Shown in pieces: positions 32,607-43,152 of a stretch of DNA of 64,000 nt (position 1 is its first letter; each line of letters starts with the position of its first letter). Below the pieces are notes generated by a model that had not been told where the DNA came from, did not search any database, and saw only the letters and a list, made by a program, of their open reading frames with translations. The DNA is taken from assembly GCF_000725345.1 (NCBI RefSeq), contig NZ_CP008852.1:1517693-1581692 (forward strand). The letters are read 5' to 3'. The position numbers and the translations under genes were made by a program. Origin of the DNA: Pelosinus sp. UFO1 (lineage in GTDB: Bacteria > Bacillota > Negativicutes > DSM-13327).

Positions 32607-34604
32607 ATGGAACGCATTTTAGCAATCATTCGTATATTGCTAAATAGAAATCAGGCAATTACCGTAGATGAGATTGCGGGCATGCTTACTGTGTCGAATA
32701 AGACAATTCGAAATGATTTAAGTAAAGTGGAAGACCATATTAAAAATACAGGTTTGTTACTGGTAAAAAAGACTGGTTCGGGTATTCTGCTACAGGGGTC
32801 TGAAGAACAAAAGGTAAGTCTAAGCAGCAAAATTGAAAATAGTAGAGGTGCGGATCAGCCTTTCTCTCCAAAGGCTAGAAAGTATTCCATACTAAAACGG
32901 TTATTGATGGCAGATAATCAAATTCGTATGCAGGATTTAGCAGATGAACTCTATGTTAGTAAGGTTACGATTCACAAGGATTTAGTTGATGTAGAAGAGT
33001 GGCTGAATGGTTTTGAATTGAACTTATTGAGTAAAACAAATTATGGTATAGAAGTAATTGGTGAAGAAGAAAATTGGCGTAAGGCAGTGGTTAGCCTAAT
33101 TGCCTACCATCGAGAACAAGATGAACTCAAAGAAATGTTATATGAACATTACGGAGGCAGAATTGATTATAAAACATTACGAAAGTTAAAAGAATTAATC
33201 AATATCGATTTCCGCCAGCTAGAAAGAATCTTAACACAGGCGGAAGAAAAATTAGCATTTCACTTCTCCGATGAAGCTTATGTTAGCTTGGTCATTCACG
33301 TAGCCATTGCCATAAAAAGATTAGAGCATAAAAAAGATATTTGTTTGGCGAATCGTACTTTATTGCATTTACAGTCAAAAGATGAATACCAAGTCGCTAA
33401 AGATATAGGAGAAAGTATTGAAGCATCTTTTCAAGTTACCTTACCAGAACCTGAAATAGGCTATATCTTACTGCATATTCTTGGGGCGAAAATGCAACAA
33501 AATCCTATAGAAGAGGTTCATCTGAAATTAGATGAAGATAATAATCTAGCTCTTGTTATCGCTAGGGAAATCATTACTATCGCCCAAGGTGTTTTAAATG
33601 TAGATTTTACCAATGATAAACAATTACTGACTGGTCTGTTGCTGCATTTACGCCCGACAATTAATCGTTTGAAATATGGACTAACTTTGAAAAATCCCAT
33701 ACTACATGAAATAAAAGAAAATTATCCAGAGGTATATGGTGCTGCCTGGATGACAAGTATTGTATTTGAAAAATACGTTGGTTGTCGGGTGAACGAAGAA
33801 GAAATTGGTTATATTGCACTACATATTGGGGCGGCAATGGAAAGAAGCAAAAAAACTTTCAAAGCATTAGTTGTCTGCACAAGTGGTATTGGAACATCTC
33901 AACTATTGGCTGCCCGTTTAGGGCGATGCTTTCGGGATATTGAAATCAAGAATATACTTTCCGTAGCAGACATTCAAGAAGATATAACACATGACGTAGA
34001 TTTTATTATTTCCACTGTGCCCCTTTCCAGAGGAACAGTCAATCGCCCCGTTATTCATATAAGCCCTTTATTGGTGCAGAAAGATATTAGAAAGCTGGAA
34101 ACCTTTATTAATGAGTTTAATACAAGAGAAATAAACTATAATGGAGGGATTTTAATGTTGATAAACGAGGATCTGATCAATTTGGATATTGAGGCGACAG
34201 ATAAAGCAGACGTTATTCGCCAGATGGCATTATTAGCTGAAAAGGCTGGAAAAATCAGCTCTTTGGATGAGTTTATTCAGGATGTATTGGAAAGAGAAAA
34301 CAACTTTTCAACGGGGGTGGGAAACGGGATAGCAATACCCCATGGGAAATCAAAAGCGGTGAAGGAGGCGATGTTTGTTTTCGGTAAAATTAGGCAGGGG
34401 ATCGATTGGGGATCACATGATGGTAGCTTAGTTAATTTAATTTTTTTACTAGGTGTGCCTGCTGAAAATCTTAATAATGTCCATTTGAAGATATTGTCAC
34501 AATTGTCAATGAAACTTATGGACGAGGACTTTATAGAAATTTTAAATAATGCAGACACCAAGCAAGGAATATTAGAAGCACTAAGTATTATTCAGGTGGA
34601 GTAA
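32607..34604 (+). CDS. PRD-containing transcriptional activator fused to EIIB and EIIA
   Basis: The 665-residue regulator has two N-terminal HTH domains (about residues 5-60 and 85-145), two PRD domains (about 170-275 and 285-390; conserved histidines in HFSDEAYVSLVIHVAI and EIGYIALHIGAAM), a GAT-like EIIB domain with the phospho-cysteine in ALVVCTSGIGTSQLLA, and a C-terminal fructose/mannitol-type EIIA with the active histidine in GVGNGIAIPHGKSKAV. This MtlR/BglG-like design lets the PTS phosphorylation state set transcription. The EIIA may also serve transport, since no separate EIIA gene exists. EIIC and EIIB genes follow after 29 bases. Confidence 0.92.
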   Translation: MERILAIIRILLNRNQAITVDEIAGMLTVSNKTIRNDLSKVEDHIKNTGLLLVKKTGSGILLQGSEEQKVSLSSKIENSRGADQPFSPKARKYSILKRLLMADNQIRMQDLADELYVSKVTIHKDLVDVEEWLNGFELNLLSKTNYGIEVIGEEENWRKAVVSLIAYHREQDELKEMLYEHYGGRIDYKTLRKLKELINIDFRQLERILTQAEEKLAFHFSDEAYVSLVIHVAIAIKRLEHKKDICLANRTLLHLQSKDEYQVAKDIGESIEASFQVTLPEPEIGYILLHILGAKMQQNPIEEVHLKLDEDNNLALVIAREIITIAQGVLNVDFTNDKQLLTGLLLHLRPTINRLKYGLTLKNPILHEIKENYPEVYGAAWMTSIVFEKYVGCRVNEEEIGYIALHIGAAMERSKKTFKALVVCTSGIGTSQLLAARLGRCFRDIEIKNILSVADIQEDITHDVDFIISTVPLSRGTVNRPVIHISPLLVQKDIRKLETFINEFNTREINYNGGILMLINEDLINLDIEATDKADVIRQMALLAEKAGKISSLDEFIQDVLERENNFSTGVGNGIAIPHGKSKAVKEAMFVFGKIRQGIDWGSHDGSLVNLIFLLGVPAENLNNVHLKILSQLSMKLMDEDFIEILNNADTKQGILEALSIIQVE

Positions 34605-34633
34605 AGGAGTAAAACGAATAGGGGGAGAATGTA

Positions 34634-35683
34634 ATGAGTGAAGAGCTGAAAAACATAAGACAGTATCTAATGACAGGCGTATCTTATATGATTCCTATTG
34701 TTGTAATCGGTGGTGTGCTTATTGCCTTATCGATTGCTCTAAGCGGTGTGGAAGCTGGTAAAGGTGCAGTTGTTACCAATCCCGTATTTAAAAACATGCT
34801 TGATATTGGTGTTGCGGCTTTTTCTATGATGGTACCTGTATTAGCTGGTTTCATTGCTTACGGTATTGCTGATCGCCCAGGGATTGCCCCAGGACTTGTT
34901 GGTGGTGTATTAGCAGCCAATTTGAAAGCTGGTTTTCTTGGTGGTATTGTAGCAGGTTTTATTGCAGGTTATGTTGCTAGATGGATAAAATGTTGGCAAG
35001 TTCCTTTAAGTTTAAAACCCATTATGCCTATATTCGTAATTCCTTTATTGTCTGCTTTGGTCGTAGGTGGATTAATGATTTATGTGGTTGGTACTCCCAT
35101 TGCTGGATTGATGGAAGCAATGACATCTGGTCTTAAAGCTATGGGGCAAGGGAATGCGGTATTGCTATCATTAGTTATGGGAGCTATGATTGCCTTTGAT
35201 ATGGGGGGGCCTGTAAATAAGGTAGCCTTCTTATTTGGTGCAGCCATGATTGGTGAAGGTGTTTATACTGTAATGGGACCTGTAGCTGTAGCGATTTGTA
35301 TTCCGCCTCTTGGAATGGGTGTTGCAACGTTATTGGCGCCTAAGAAATATAGTGAACTGGAAAGAGAGGCTGGTTATGGTGCTCTGGCTATGGGGATGAT
35401 AGGAATTACAGAAGGAGCTATTCCTTTTGCAGCAGGGGATCCAATTCGGGTAATACCTTCTATCGTAGTTGGTTCAGCAATTGGTGCGGCTGTTGCTGCT
35501 ATGTTTGGTGTAGGTGATCATGCACCTCATGGTGGGCCAATTGTATTGCCAGTTGTAGATAACCCTATCATGTTTATTGTGGCCATATTAATAGGCGTAG
35601 GAGTTACCGCATTTATGGTAAATATGCTGAAGAAACCAGTTACTGAAGAATTAGATTCAGACAGTACAGGAATAGGTGTATAA
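34634..35683 (+). CDS. PTS fructose-type permease EIIC
   Basis: The 349-residue protein is a fructose-family EIIC with about nine hydrophobic segments. It shows GVSYMIPIVVIGGVLIALSI, FIAYGIADRPGIAPGLVGG, FLGGIVAGFIAGY, FDMGGPVNKVAFLF and the substrate-loop GITEGAIPFAAGDPIRVIPS. It forms the membrane channel of a phosphotransferase system with the EIIB encoded downstream. The sugar cannot be assigned: no phosphofructokinase, mannosidase or other catabolic gene is adjacent. Confidence 0.93.
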   Translation: MSEELKNIRQYLMTGVSYMIPIVVIGGVLIALSIALSGVEAGKGAVVTNPVFKNMLDIGVAAFSMMVPVLAGFIAYGIADRPGIAPGLVGGVLAANLKAGFLGGIVAGFIAGYVARWIKCWQVPLSLKPIMPIFVIPLLSALVVGGLMIYVVGTPIAGLMEAMTSGLKAMGQGNAVLLSLVMGAMIAFDMGGPVNKVAFLFGAAMIGEGVYTVMGPVAVAICIPPLGMGVATLLAPKKYSELEREAGYGALAMGMIGITEGAIPFAAGDPIRVIPSIVVGSAIGAAVAAMFGVGDHAPHGGPIVLPVVDNPIMFIVAILIGVGVTAFMVNMLKKPVTEELDSDSTGIGV

Positions 35684-35717
35684 TTTCCATATCAAATCAG
35701 GTAAATGAGGTGGCATT

Positions 35718-36032
35718 ATGAAAATTGTTGCAGTAACTGCATGCCCAGTAGGAATTGCTCATACCTATATGGCAGCAGCCGCATTACAAAAAGCGGCAGT
35801 CAATCTCGGTCATACTATGAAAGTGGAAACACAAGGATCCATTGGAATTGAAAATAAGATTACACAAAAAGAAGTAGACGAAGCTGATTTGGTTATACTA
35901 GCAGCTGATGTTGCCGTAAAAGAGGAAATGCGTTTCAAAAATAAGTTTATATACAAAACGGAATCGCAAAAGGCCATCAAAAATCCTAAAGGATTGATAA
36001 CAGAGGCATTAGTTCAATTTAATGAAAAATGA
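35718..36032 (+). CDS. PTS fructose-type EIIB
   Basis: The 104-residue protein carries the fructose EIIB P-loop with its phospho-cysteine, AVTACPVGIAHTYMAAAAL, and EADLVILAADVAVKEEMRF. It takes phosphate from EIIA (here fused to the regulator) and passes it to the sugar in EIIC. GAGGTGG precedes the ATG. It is the last gene of the three-gene operon; a hairpin follows. Confidence 0.93.
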   Translation: MKIVAVTACPVGIAHTYMAAAALQKAAVNLGHTMKVETQGSIGIENKITQKEVDEADLVILAADVAVKEEMRFKNKFIYKTESQKAIKNPKGLITEALVQFNEK

Positions 36033-36049
36033 TAAGTTAACTTAAAGCT

Positions 36050-36098
36050 GACTAGATGCAGAGAGAGTTTTTAAACTTAATCTGTATCTAGTCATTTA
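36050..36098. terminator. Hairpin after the PTS operon
   Basis: GACTAGATGCAGA (36050-36062) pairs with TCTGTATCTAGTC (36081-36093) with one mismatch. Only ATTTAG follows, so termination may be weak. Confidence 0.5.
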
Positions 36099-36253
36099 GA
36101 TACCATGGAAACAGGCTAGTATGCAGGTGCAACTGGTTTGTTTTTTTCTTTTTATAGAAATTTTTTAAAATACTATTCAGATACAAGTAAATAGGGTAGA
36201 ATATAAGATGAAAATTTTGCAGATTTATAAGTAATAGCGACGGAGGACTTTAT

Positions 36254-37891
36254 ATGACAGAAACTTCTAAACCTACTTATGTTATCGGGCATCGCAACCC
36301 CGATACGGATTCCATATGTTCAGCAATTGGTTATGCTCATTTTCAACAGGTTAGAGGGGAAAATGCGATAGCTGCTAGGGCTGGAAAACTTAATAGTGAG
36401 ACCAAGTTTGTTCTGGAAACCTTAGGCTTTGATAAGCCTCAACTTGTTACAGATTTATATCCAAGGGTTAAAGATATTATGCAAACAGAAGTAATAACAG
36501 CTGGCCCTGCAGATACATTACGTGATTTGGGCCGCATTATGAGACAATATAATGTGAAATCGGTACCTGTTGTGGATGAAAAGCGGATTATGGCGGGTGT
36601 TGTAACAGTAGGTGACTTGGCTAATCTATATTTTGATGAATTGCAGATGCAGGATTTGAGTCAAGCAGGTGTAGATTTTGTCGGAGTAGTAAAAGCACTT
36701 GAAGGTGTCTTAGTTTACGGAGAAAACTTGGAGCGTAAAGTGGCAGGTAGAGTACATATTGCCGCAGGGAGCCATAAGCTTATACAAAAGTTTGTTAGTG
36801 AAAATGATATCGTATTAGTTGGTGATCGTAAGAATGCCCAACTGACTTCTCTAGATTGTGGTATCTCTTGTTTGATTGTTACAGGGAATGTGGAAGTAGA
36901 CAAAGAAGTTATAGAGAAGGCAATGGAACGGGGGATTATAGTCATCACGTGTCCTCACGATACCTATACATCTGCTCGTCTAATTAATCAGAGCATCCCA
37001 TTGAGCATGGTTATGCGCAAGCAAGTCATTAGTTTTAAGCCTACGGATTTAGTGACGGACATAAAAAAAATCGTTGCGGATACGAATTATCGGGTGTATC
37101 CAGTAGTGGAAAATGGGAAGTTAGTAGGGGCCATTCATCGTGATAAACTTATTGTGCAAGAACGTACAAAAATCATTCTTGTCGATCACAATGAAAGAGG
37201 TCAAGCGGTAGAGGGAATTGAGGAAGCGCAAATTATAGAAATTATTGACCATCATCGCTTGGGCGGTTTGCAGACCAGTGAGCCCATTTTTATCCGCCAT
37301 GAGCCTGTGGGCTGTACCGCTACTATTGTTTCAAATATGTATTGGCACCGTAACATAACGATACCTAAAGATATTGCAGGATTGTTATTGGCTGCCATTT
37401 TATCAGATACTGTACTATTCAAATCGCCTACTTGCACAGAGAAAGACCGTAGGACTGCGGCACGGCTTGCTGAAATTGCTGAACTAGATCTTCAGGAATT
37501 TGGGATGAGTATATTAAAAGCTGGGGCTAGTATAAAAGGAATGACTACAGCTGATATTATTGCCAATGATATAAAAGAATTTCAAATTGGTGATTATCGT
37601 ATGACAGTAGGACAAATCTCCGTAATGGATGCGGGCGAGGTACTGTCAATTAAAGAAAAATTGCAGCAAGATATGGAGATAATACGGCAAAAAGAAAATT
37701 ACGATATGGTTTTATTAATGGTCACTGATATTTTAGAGGAAGGTACCCACTTAGTTTATGTTGGTCAACCCGCTAGTTTATTAACCGAAGCTTTTGGTAA
37801 TGATGGGGCGGATGGTGTTCTTCATCTTCCAGGGGTAATGTCTCGGAAAAAACAAATCATTCCTCCTATGTCAGAGGCTGCAAGGGTTTAG
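36254..37891 (+). CDS. ppaC: Manganese-dependent inorganic pyrophosphatase with CBS and DRTGG domains
   Basis: The family II pyrophosphatase (545 residues) hydrolyses pyrophosphate in the cytoplasm. The catalytic DHH domain is split: N-terminal VIGHRNPDTDSICSAIGYA and, after a regulatory insert, VDHNERGQAVEG, IIDHHRLGG and the DHHA2 domain (ILSDTVLFKSPTC, GAGASIKG-like region, end SRKKQIIPPM). The insert (about residues 70-305) holds CBS domain 1, a DRTGG domain and CBS domain 2. Such CBS-PPases are regulated by adenine nucleotides and diadenosine polyphosphates. CGGAGG precedes the ATG. It appears monocistronic. Confidence 0.94.
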   Translation: MTETSKPTYVIGHRNPDTDSICSAIGYAHFQQVRGENAIAARAGKLNSETKFVLETLGFDKPQLVTDLYPRVKDIMQTEVITAGPADTLRDLGRIMRQYNVKSVPVVDEKRIMAGVVTVGDLANLYFDELQMQDLSQAGVDFVGVVKALEGVLVYGENLERKVAGRVHIAAGSHKLIQKFVSENDIVLVGDRKNAQLTSLDCGISCLIVTGNVEVDKEVIEKAMERGIIVITCPHDTYTSARLINQSIPLSMVMRKQVISFKPTDLVTDIKKIVADTNYRVYPVVENGKLVGAIHRDKLIVQERTKIILVDHNERGQAVEGIEEAQIIEIIDHHRLGGLQTSEPIFIRHEPVGCTATIVSNMYWHRNITIPKDIAGLLLAAILSDTVLFKSPTCTEKDRRTAARLAEIAELDLQEFGMSILKAGASIKGMTTADIIANDIKEFQIGDYRMTVGQISVMDAGEVLSIKEKLQQDMEIIRQKENYDMVLLMVTDILEEGTHLVYVGQPASLLTEAFGNDGADGVLHLPGVMSRKKQIIPPMSEAARV

Positions 37892-37901
37892 TAAAAGGAT
37901 A

Positions 37902-37948
37902 AATAGATTATAATGCGGTCAATTATCGCATTATAATCTATTTTTTAT
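37902..37948. terminator. Terminator after the pyrophosphatase gene
   Basis: AATAGATTATAATGCG (37902-37917) pairs perfectly with CGCATTATAATCTATT (37927-37942), then TTTTA. Confidence 0.85.
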
Positions 37949-38032
37949 GAGATCTGACAGGAAATAGAGTATTTTTAGCGAATAAGATAAAGTTATCAAA
38001 AGTTCAACGTTAATGTTACTACGGAGGGTTAT

Positions 38033-40261
38033 ATGCAGAATATTATAGACGGATTGAATCCTATGCAAAGAGAAGCAGTTGCTCATACAAATGGACCATT
38101 GCTCATTATGGCTGGTGCAGGTTCAGGGAAAACAAAAGTATTAACTTGTCGCATTGCTTATCTTTTGGAGCAAGGAGTGGCACCTTATAATATTTTAGCC
38201 ATTACCTTTACTAATAAAGCGGCGGCAGAAATGAAAGAGCGGGTGCATGCCATTGTAGGGGAACAGTCTAAAGATATTTGGCTTAGTACCTTTCATGCCT
38301 TTTGTGCTAAATTTCTTCGTATGGAAATTAGTGGTATGGCCGGTTATAAAAGTAATTTTGTAATTTATGATACATCTGATACCCAGTCTTTGGTTAAAAG
38401 TTGCTTAAAGCAGTTAAACCTAGATGACAAGCAATTTCAGCCAAGTAGTGTTTTATCTACGATTTCTAATGCCAAAAATGCCCTGCAGGATGAGAGAGAA
38501 TTTACTACAGTGGCTAGTAATTTTCATGAACAAAAAATAGCGGAGATTTATCAGTTATATCAGCAAAAATTGCGTACCAATAATGCCCTAGATTTTGATG
38601 ATCTACTCATGTTATCTGTACGCTTGTTACAAAGTAACGAAGAAGTGCTAGCCAAATATCAACGTAAATTTCATTATATTATGATTGATGAGTACCAAGA
38701 TACCAATAGAGCTCAATATCTTTTAGCACGTATGCTAGCAGACAAGCATCGCAATCTTTGTGTCGTAGGTGATGCGGATCAGAGTATCTATGGCTGGCGG
38801 GGAGCTGACATTCGGAATATTTTAGATTTTGAAAAAGATTATCCTGAAACCAAAATTATCAAATTGGAACAAAACTATCGTTCGACACAAGTAATTCTTG
38901 ATGCAGCCAATGCCGTAATTGAACATAATAGTTCGCGCCGCCCCAAGGAATTATGGACGCAAAACCCAGAAGGCGATCTTATTACTCATTATTTGGCACA
39001 TCATGAACGAGATGAAGCCCAATTTATTGCGGATACGATTACCAAACTCAATACGGTACACCGTACATCCTACGGAGATATTGCGGTATTATATCGTACT
39101 AATACTCAGTCTCGTGCCATTGAAGAAGCTTTTATGCAGAGTGGGATCCCCTATGTAATTGTGGGCGGGTTAAAGTTCTATGATCGGAAAGAAATCAAAG
39201 ATATCTTGGCCTACTTGCGTGTTATTTTTAACCCAGCAGACAGTGTAAGCTTACTGCGAATTATTAACGTTCCCCGCCGTGGTCTTGGCGATACTACCAT
39301 CGGCCGCTTGACGGCTTATGCGGCAGAACATAATATGACCTTGTTTGATGTAGTTAGCAATCCGGATTTAGTTCCTGGCCTTACTGCTAGATCCAAGGGA
39401 CCTCTAGAATTTTTGGCAGAACTGATCTTTAACTTAATGTCACAGGTGCAGTCTTTGTCTGTTGTTGAACTAGTAAATAAAGTTATGCATGATTCTGGTT
39501 ATGTTGAGGAATTACAGAAAAGCACGGATCCCCAAGATGAAAATCGCTTAGACAACTTAAAAGAATTTTTAAGTGTCGCTAAGGATTTTGCTAAAGGGGA
39601 TGGAGAAGAAACCTTAGAAAAGTTTTTAGAGCAGGTAGCCTTGGTTGCTGATATTGATAATGCAGAAATAACAGAAGCACGTCTTACCTTGATGACCTTA
39701 CACTCAGCAAAAGGGTTGGAGTTTCCCGTTGTCTTTATGGCAGGAATGGAAGAAGGATTATTCCCCCATTCACGTACCCTAATGAATGAGGAAGAAATAG
39801 AAGAGGAACGACGTATTTGTTATGTGGGAATTACTAGAGCCCGCCGTAAGCTATATATGACCAATGCACGTATGCGAACCATTTATGGCAGGACACAAAT
39901 GTTTCCGCTATCTAGATTTATGAGTGAAATACCTACTGCTATGATAGAGAAATATTCAGGAAGGCAAAATCAATATGGTCTTGCCAATAGCAGTAACCGC
40001 GTAGCAGTTACTCCAGCAACTTCTTCCGTTGTCCAAAGCCCTCTAAGGGGTCCTATGCCAACAATGGTTTCACCGAAGAGACAGGCGCAAGGGCAAGGTG
40101 GTGCGTGGAAGGTAGCTGATAAGGCTCAGCACACAAAATGGGGCGTAGGTACTGTTATTGATGTGAAAGAAAGTGGCGATAGTCAGGAACTTAAAATTGC
40201 TTTTCCAGGACTCGGTATCAAAGTCGTTGTAGCAAATATGGCTCCGATAACAAAGGTATAG
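38033..40261 (+). CDS. pcrA: ATP-dependent DNA helicase PcrA (UvrD family)
   Basis: This is the 3'-5' SF1A helicase of repair and plasmid replication, 742 residues. Motifs in order: I AGAGSGKTKVL, Ia LAITFTNKAAAEMKERV, II MIDEYQDTN, III VVGDADQSIYGWRGAD, IV LEQNYRSTQ, V LMTLHSAKGLEFPVVF and VI RRICYVGITRARRKLY. The C-terminal tail carries the Tudor-like domain that contacts RNA polymerase (WGVGTVIDVKESGD). ligA lies 103 bases downstream; the pcrA-ligA pair is common in Firmicutes. CGGAGGG precedes the ATG. Confidence 0.96.
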   Translation: MQNIIDGLNPMQREAVAHTNGPLLIMAGAGSGKTKVLTCRIAYLLEQGVAPYNILAITFTNKAAAEMKERVHAIVGEQSKDIWLSTFHAFCAKFLRMEISGMAGYKSNFVIYDTSDTQSLVKSCLKQLNLDDKQFQPSSVLSTISNAKNALQDEREFTTVASNFHEQKIAEIYQLYQQKLRTNNALDFDDLLMLSVRLLQSNEEVLAKYQRKFHYIMIDEYQDTNRAQYLLARMLADKHRNLCVVGDADQSIYGWRGADIRNILDFEKDYPETKIIKLEQNYRSTQVILDAANAVIEHNSSRRPKELWTQNPEGDLITHYLAHHERDEAQFIADTITKLNTVHRTSYGDIAVLYRTNTQSRAIEEAFMQSGIPYVIVGGLKFYDRKEIKDILAYLRVIFNPADSVSLLRIINVPRRGLGDTTIGRLTAYAAEHNMTLFDVVSNPDLVPGLTARSKGPLEFLAELIFNLMSQVQSLSVVELVNKVMHDSGYVEELQKSTDPQDENRLDNLKEFLSVAKDFAKGDGEETLEKFLEQVALVADIDNAEITEARLTLMTLHSAKGLEFPVVFMAGMEEGLFPHSRTLMNEEEIEEERRICYVGITRARRKLYMTNARMRTIYGRTQMFPLSRFMSEIPTAMIEKYSGRQNQYGLANSSNRVAVTPATSSVVQSPLRGPMPTMVSPKRQAQGQGGAWKVADKAQHTKWGVGTVIDVKESGDSQELKIAFPGLGIKVVVANMAPITKV

Positions 40262-40309
40262 CACCAAGAGGATATAATTCATAAAAGGTTGCTTTTTATG
40301 ACAATATAA

Positions 40310-40339
40310 GAAAGCTGCAGTGTATTTGCTGCAGCTTTC
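40310..40339. terminator. Hairpin between pcrA and ligA
   Basis: GAAAGCTGCAG (40310-40320) and CTGCAGCTTTC (40329-40339) pair perfectly with an 8-base loop. Only a weak T content follows, so read-through into ligA is likely. Confidence 0.6.
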
Positions 40340-40349
40340 CTGATTCTAA

Positions 40350-42398
<2,049 letters not shown>

Positions 42399-42402
42399 AA
42401 GA

Positions 42403-42447
42403 GGAAGTGCTAAGAACAACTTGCTACGTTCTTGCACTTCCTTTTTT
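42403..42447 (+). terminator. Terminator of ligA
   Basis: GGAAGTGCTAAGAAC (42403-42417) pairs with GTTCTTGCACTTCC (42428-42441) with one bulge, followed by six T. Confidence 0.85.
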
Positions 42448-42498
42448 GAGATTATTTTCAGAGGATAATGGGTAATTCTATTTAAATTGGTATGGACA

Positions 42499-42524
42499 GG
42501 GCTCGATAAGCCTCGCCTCCATCA
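42499..42524 (+). other. Fragment resembling a tmRNA/tRNA 3' end
   Basis: GGGCTCGATAAG followed by CCTCGCCTCCATCA resembles the T-arm and acceptor end of tmRNA (typically GGGTTCGA, a 3' T-stem strand and CGCCTCCACCA); 18 of 26 positions agree by eye. A 4-bp stem with a 7-base TCGATAA loop can form. No 5' part of tmRNA is nearby, so this would be a degenerate attachment-site remnant. A terminator-like hairpin follows (AAGCCAC 42547-42553, GTGGCTT 42561-42567, then T5). Confidence 0.3.
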
Positions 42525-42650
42525 ATTAAATCCAGAGATGTCTATGAAGCCACGAATTTTGTGGCTTTTTTGCTTTGTGTGAATTTGGAGGGGTTCGTGT
42601 GCGAGGCAATGTAAAAAATAGCGGTACTGAATGATGTAACAAAGAAAAAT

Positions 42651-42674
42651 AAAACCCTGGAAAACCAGGGTTTT
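42651..42674 (-). terminator. Terminator of the leftward repeat-protein gene
   Basis: AAAACCCTGG (42651-42660) and CCAGGGTTTT (42665-42674) pair. Read leftward, the stem is followed by a U-rich run (TTTTATTTTT). It lies 15 bases past the stop of the gene at 42690. Confidence 0.8.
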
Positions 42675-42689
42675 ATAAATGAGAGAGGG

Positions 42690-42968
42690 TTACCAGTCTT
42701 TTTCATCAGTACATGTGTCATCGTCCCTCTTATCGTTGCAGAAAATGTTAATAACGCAGTGGCCATCATTTTTCTTGCTATCGCTGTCCTCATGTTTTAG
42801 GTGGTCATTGCAGAAAATGTTGATGATGCAGTGACCATCATTTTTTTTGTCGTCGTCCATCCAATCATGTTTTTTATCGTTGCAGAAAATATTGATGATG
42901 CACTTGTTCTTCTTCTTCTTCTTGTCATCCCAATCATTAGTCTGGCATCCTCTAGTATCTTCGTTCAT
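42690..42968 (-). CDS. Small Cys/His/Asp-rich protein of 24-residue tandem repeats
   Basis: The 92-residue product is very hydrophilic, rich in Asp, Lys, His and Cys. It contains CIINIFCND, CIINIFCND and CVINIFCND at exactly 24-residue spacing, each preceded (copies 2 and 3) by KKNDGH. There is no signal peptide or membrane helix. AAAGGAGG precedes the ATG. A sigma-K-like promoter lies 28 bases upstream (42996-43026), pointing to late mother-cell expression, so a spore coat or exosporium protein is likely. The divergent gene at 43153 carries a related HIINISCD motif. I know no characterised family. Confidence 0.8.
   Translation of the reverse strand: MNEDTRGCQTNDWDDKKKKKNKCIINIFCNDKKHDWMDDDKKNDGHCIINIFCNDHLKHEDSDSKKNDGHCVINIFCNDKRDDDTCTDEKDW
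42736..42951 (-). repeat. 72-bp tandem repeat inside the coding region
   Basis: TTGCAGAAAAT (plus strand) begins at 42736, 42808 and 42880, an exact 72-bp period, followed by a GTTAATAACGCAGT-like segment in each copy. The copies encode the 24-residue units; they differ at scattered positions. Confidence 0.85.
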
Positions 42969-42995
42969 AAAAAAACCTCCTTTATCTTTTGATTT

Positions 42996-43026
42996 ATTCT
43001 ATGTAACATAACAGCATGGCGTTACA
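42996..43026 (-). promoter_or_regulatory. Sigma-K-like promoter of the repeat-protein gene
   Basis: Read on the minus strand: GTAAC, 17 bases, CATAGAATA. This fits the sigma-K pattern AC-N(16-17)-CATANNNTA. It is nearly identical over TTATGTTACATAGAATA to the promoter at 43634-43664, which faces the other way. Confidence 0.68.
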
Positions 43027-43152
43027 AAAACATTAAACCAATGGTCCACCACAATTTTTCTTTATTAGGTGTTCTTTAGCTAACGTATCACCTTACGTTA
43101 CTTTGATGAATATTATGTATTAATCAAAAAAATATATGAAGGAGGAAAAAAT

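Noticed and set aside
42736-42951. Possible CRISPR array from the regular 72-bp repeats
   Set aside because: The repeats are coding, in frame at 24 residues, and the spacers between cores are themselves related. No cas gene is near.
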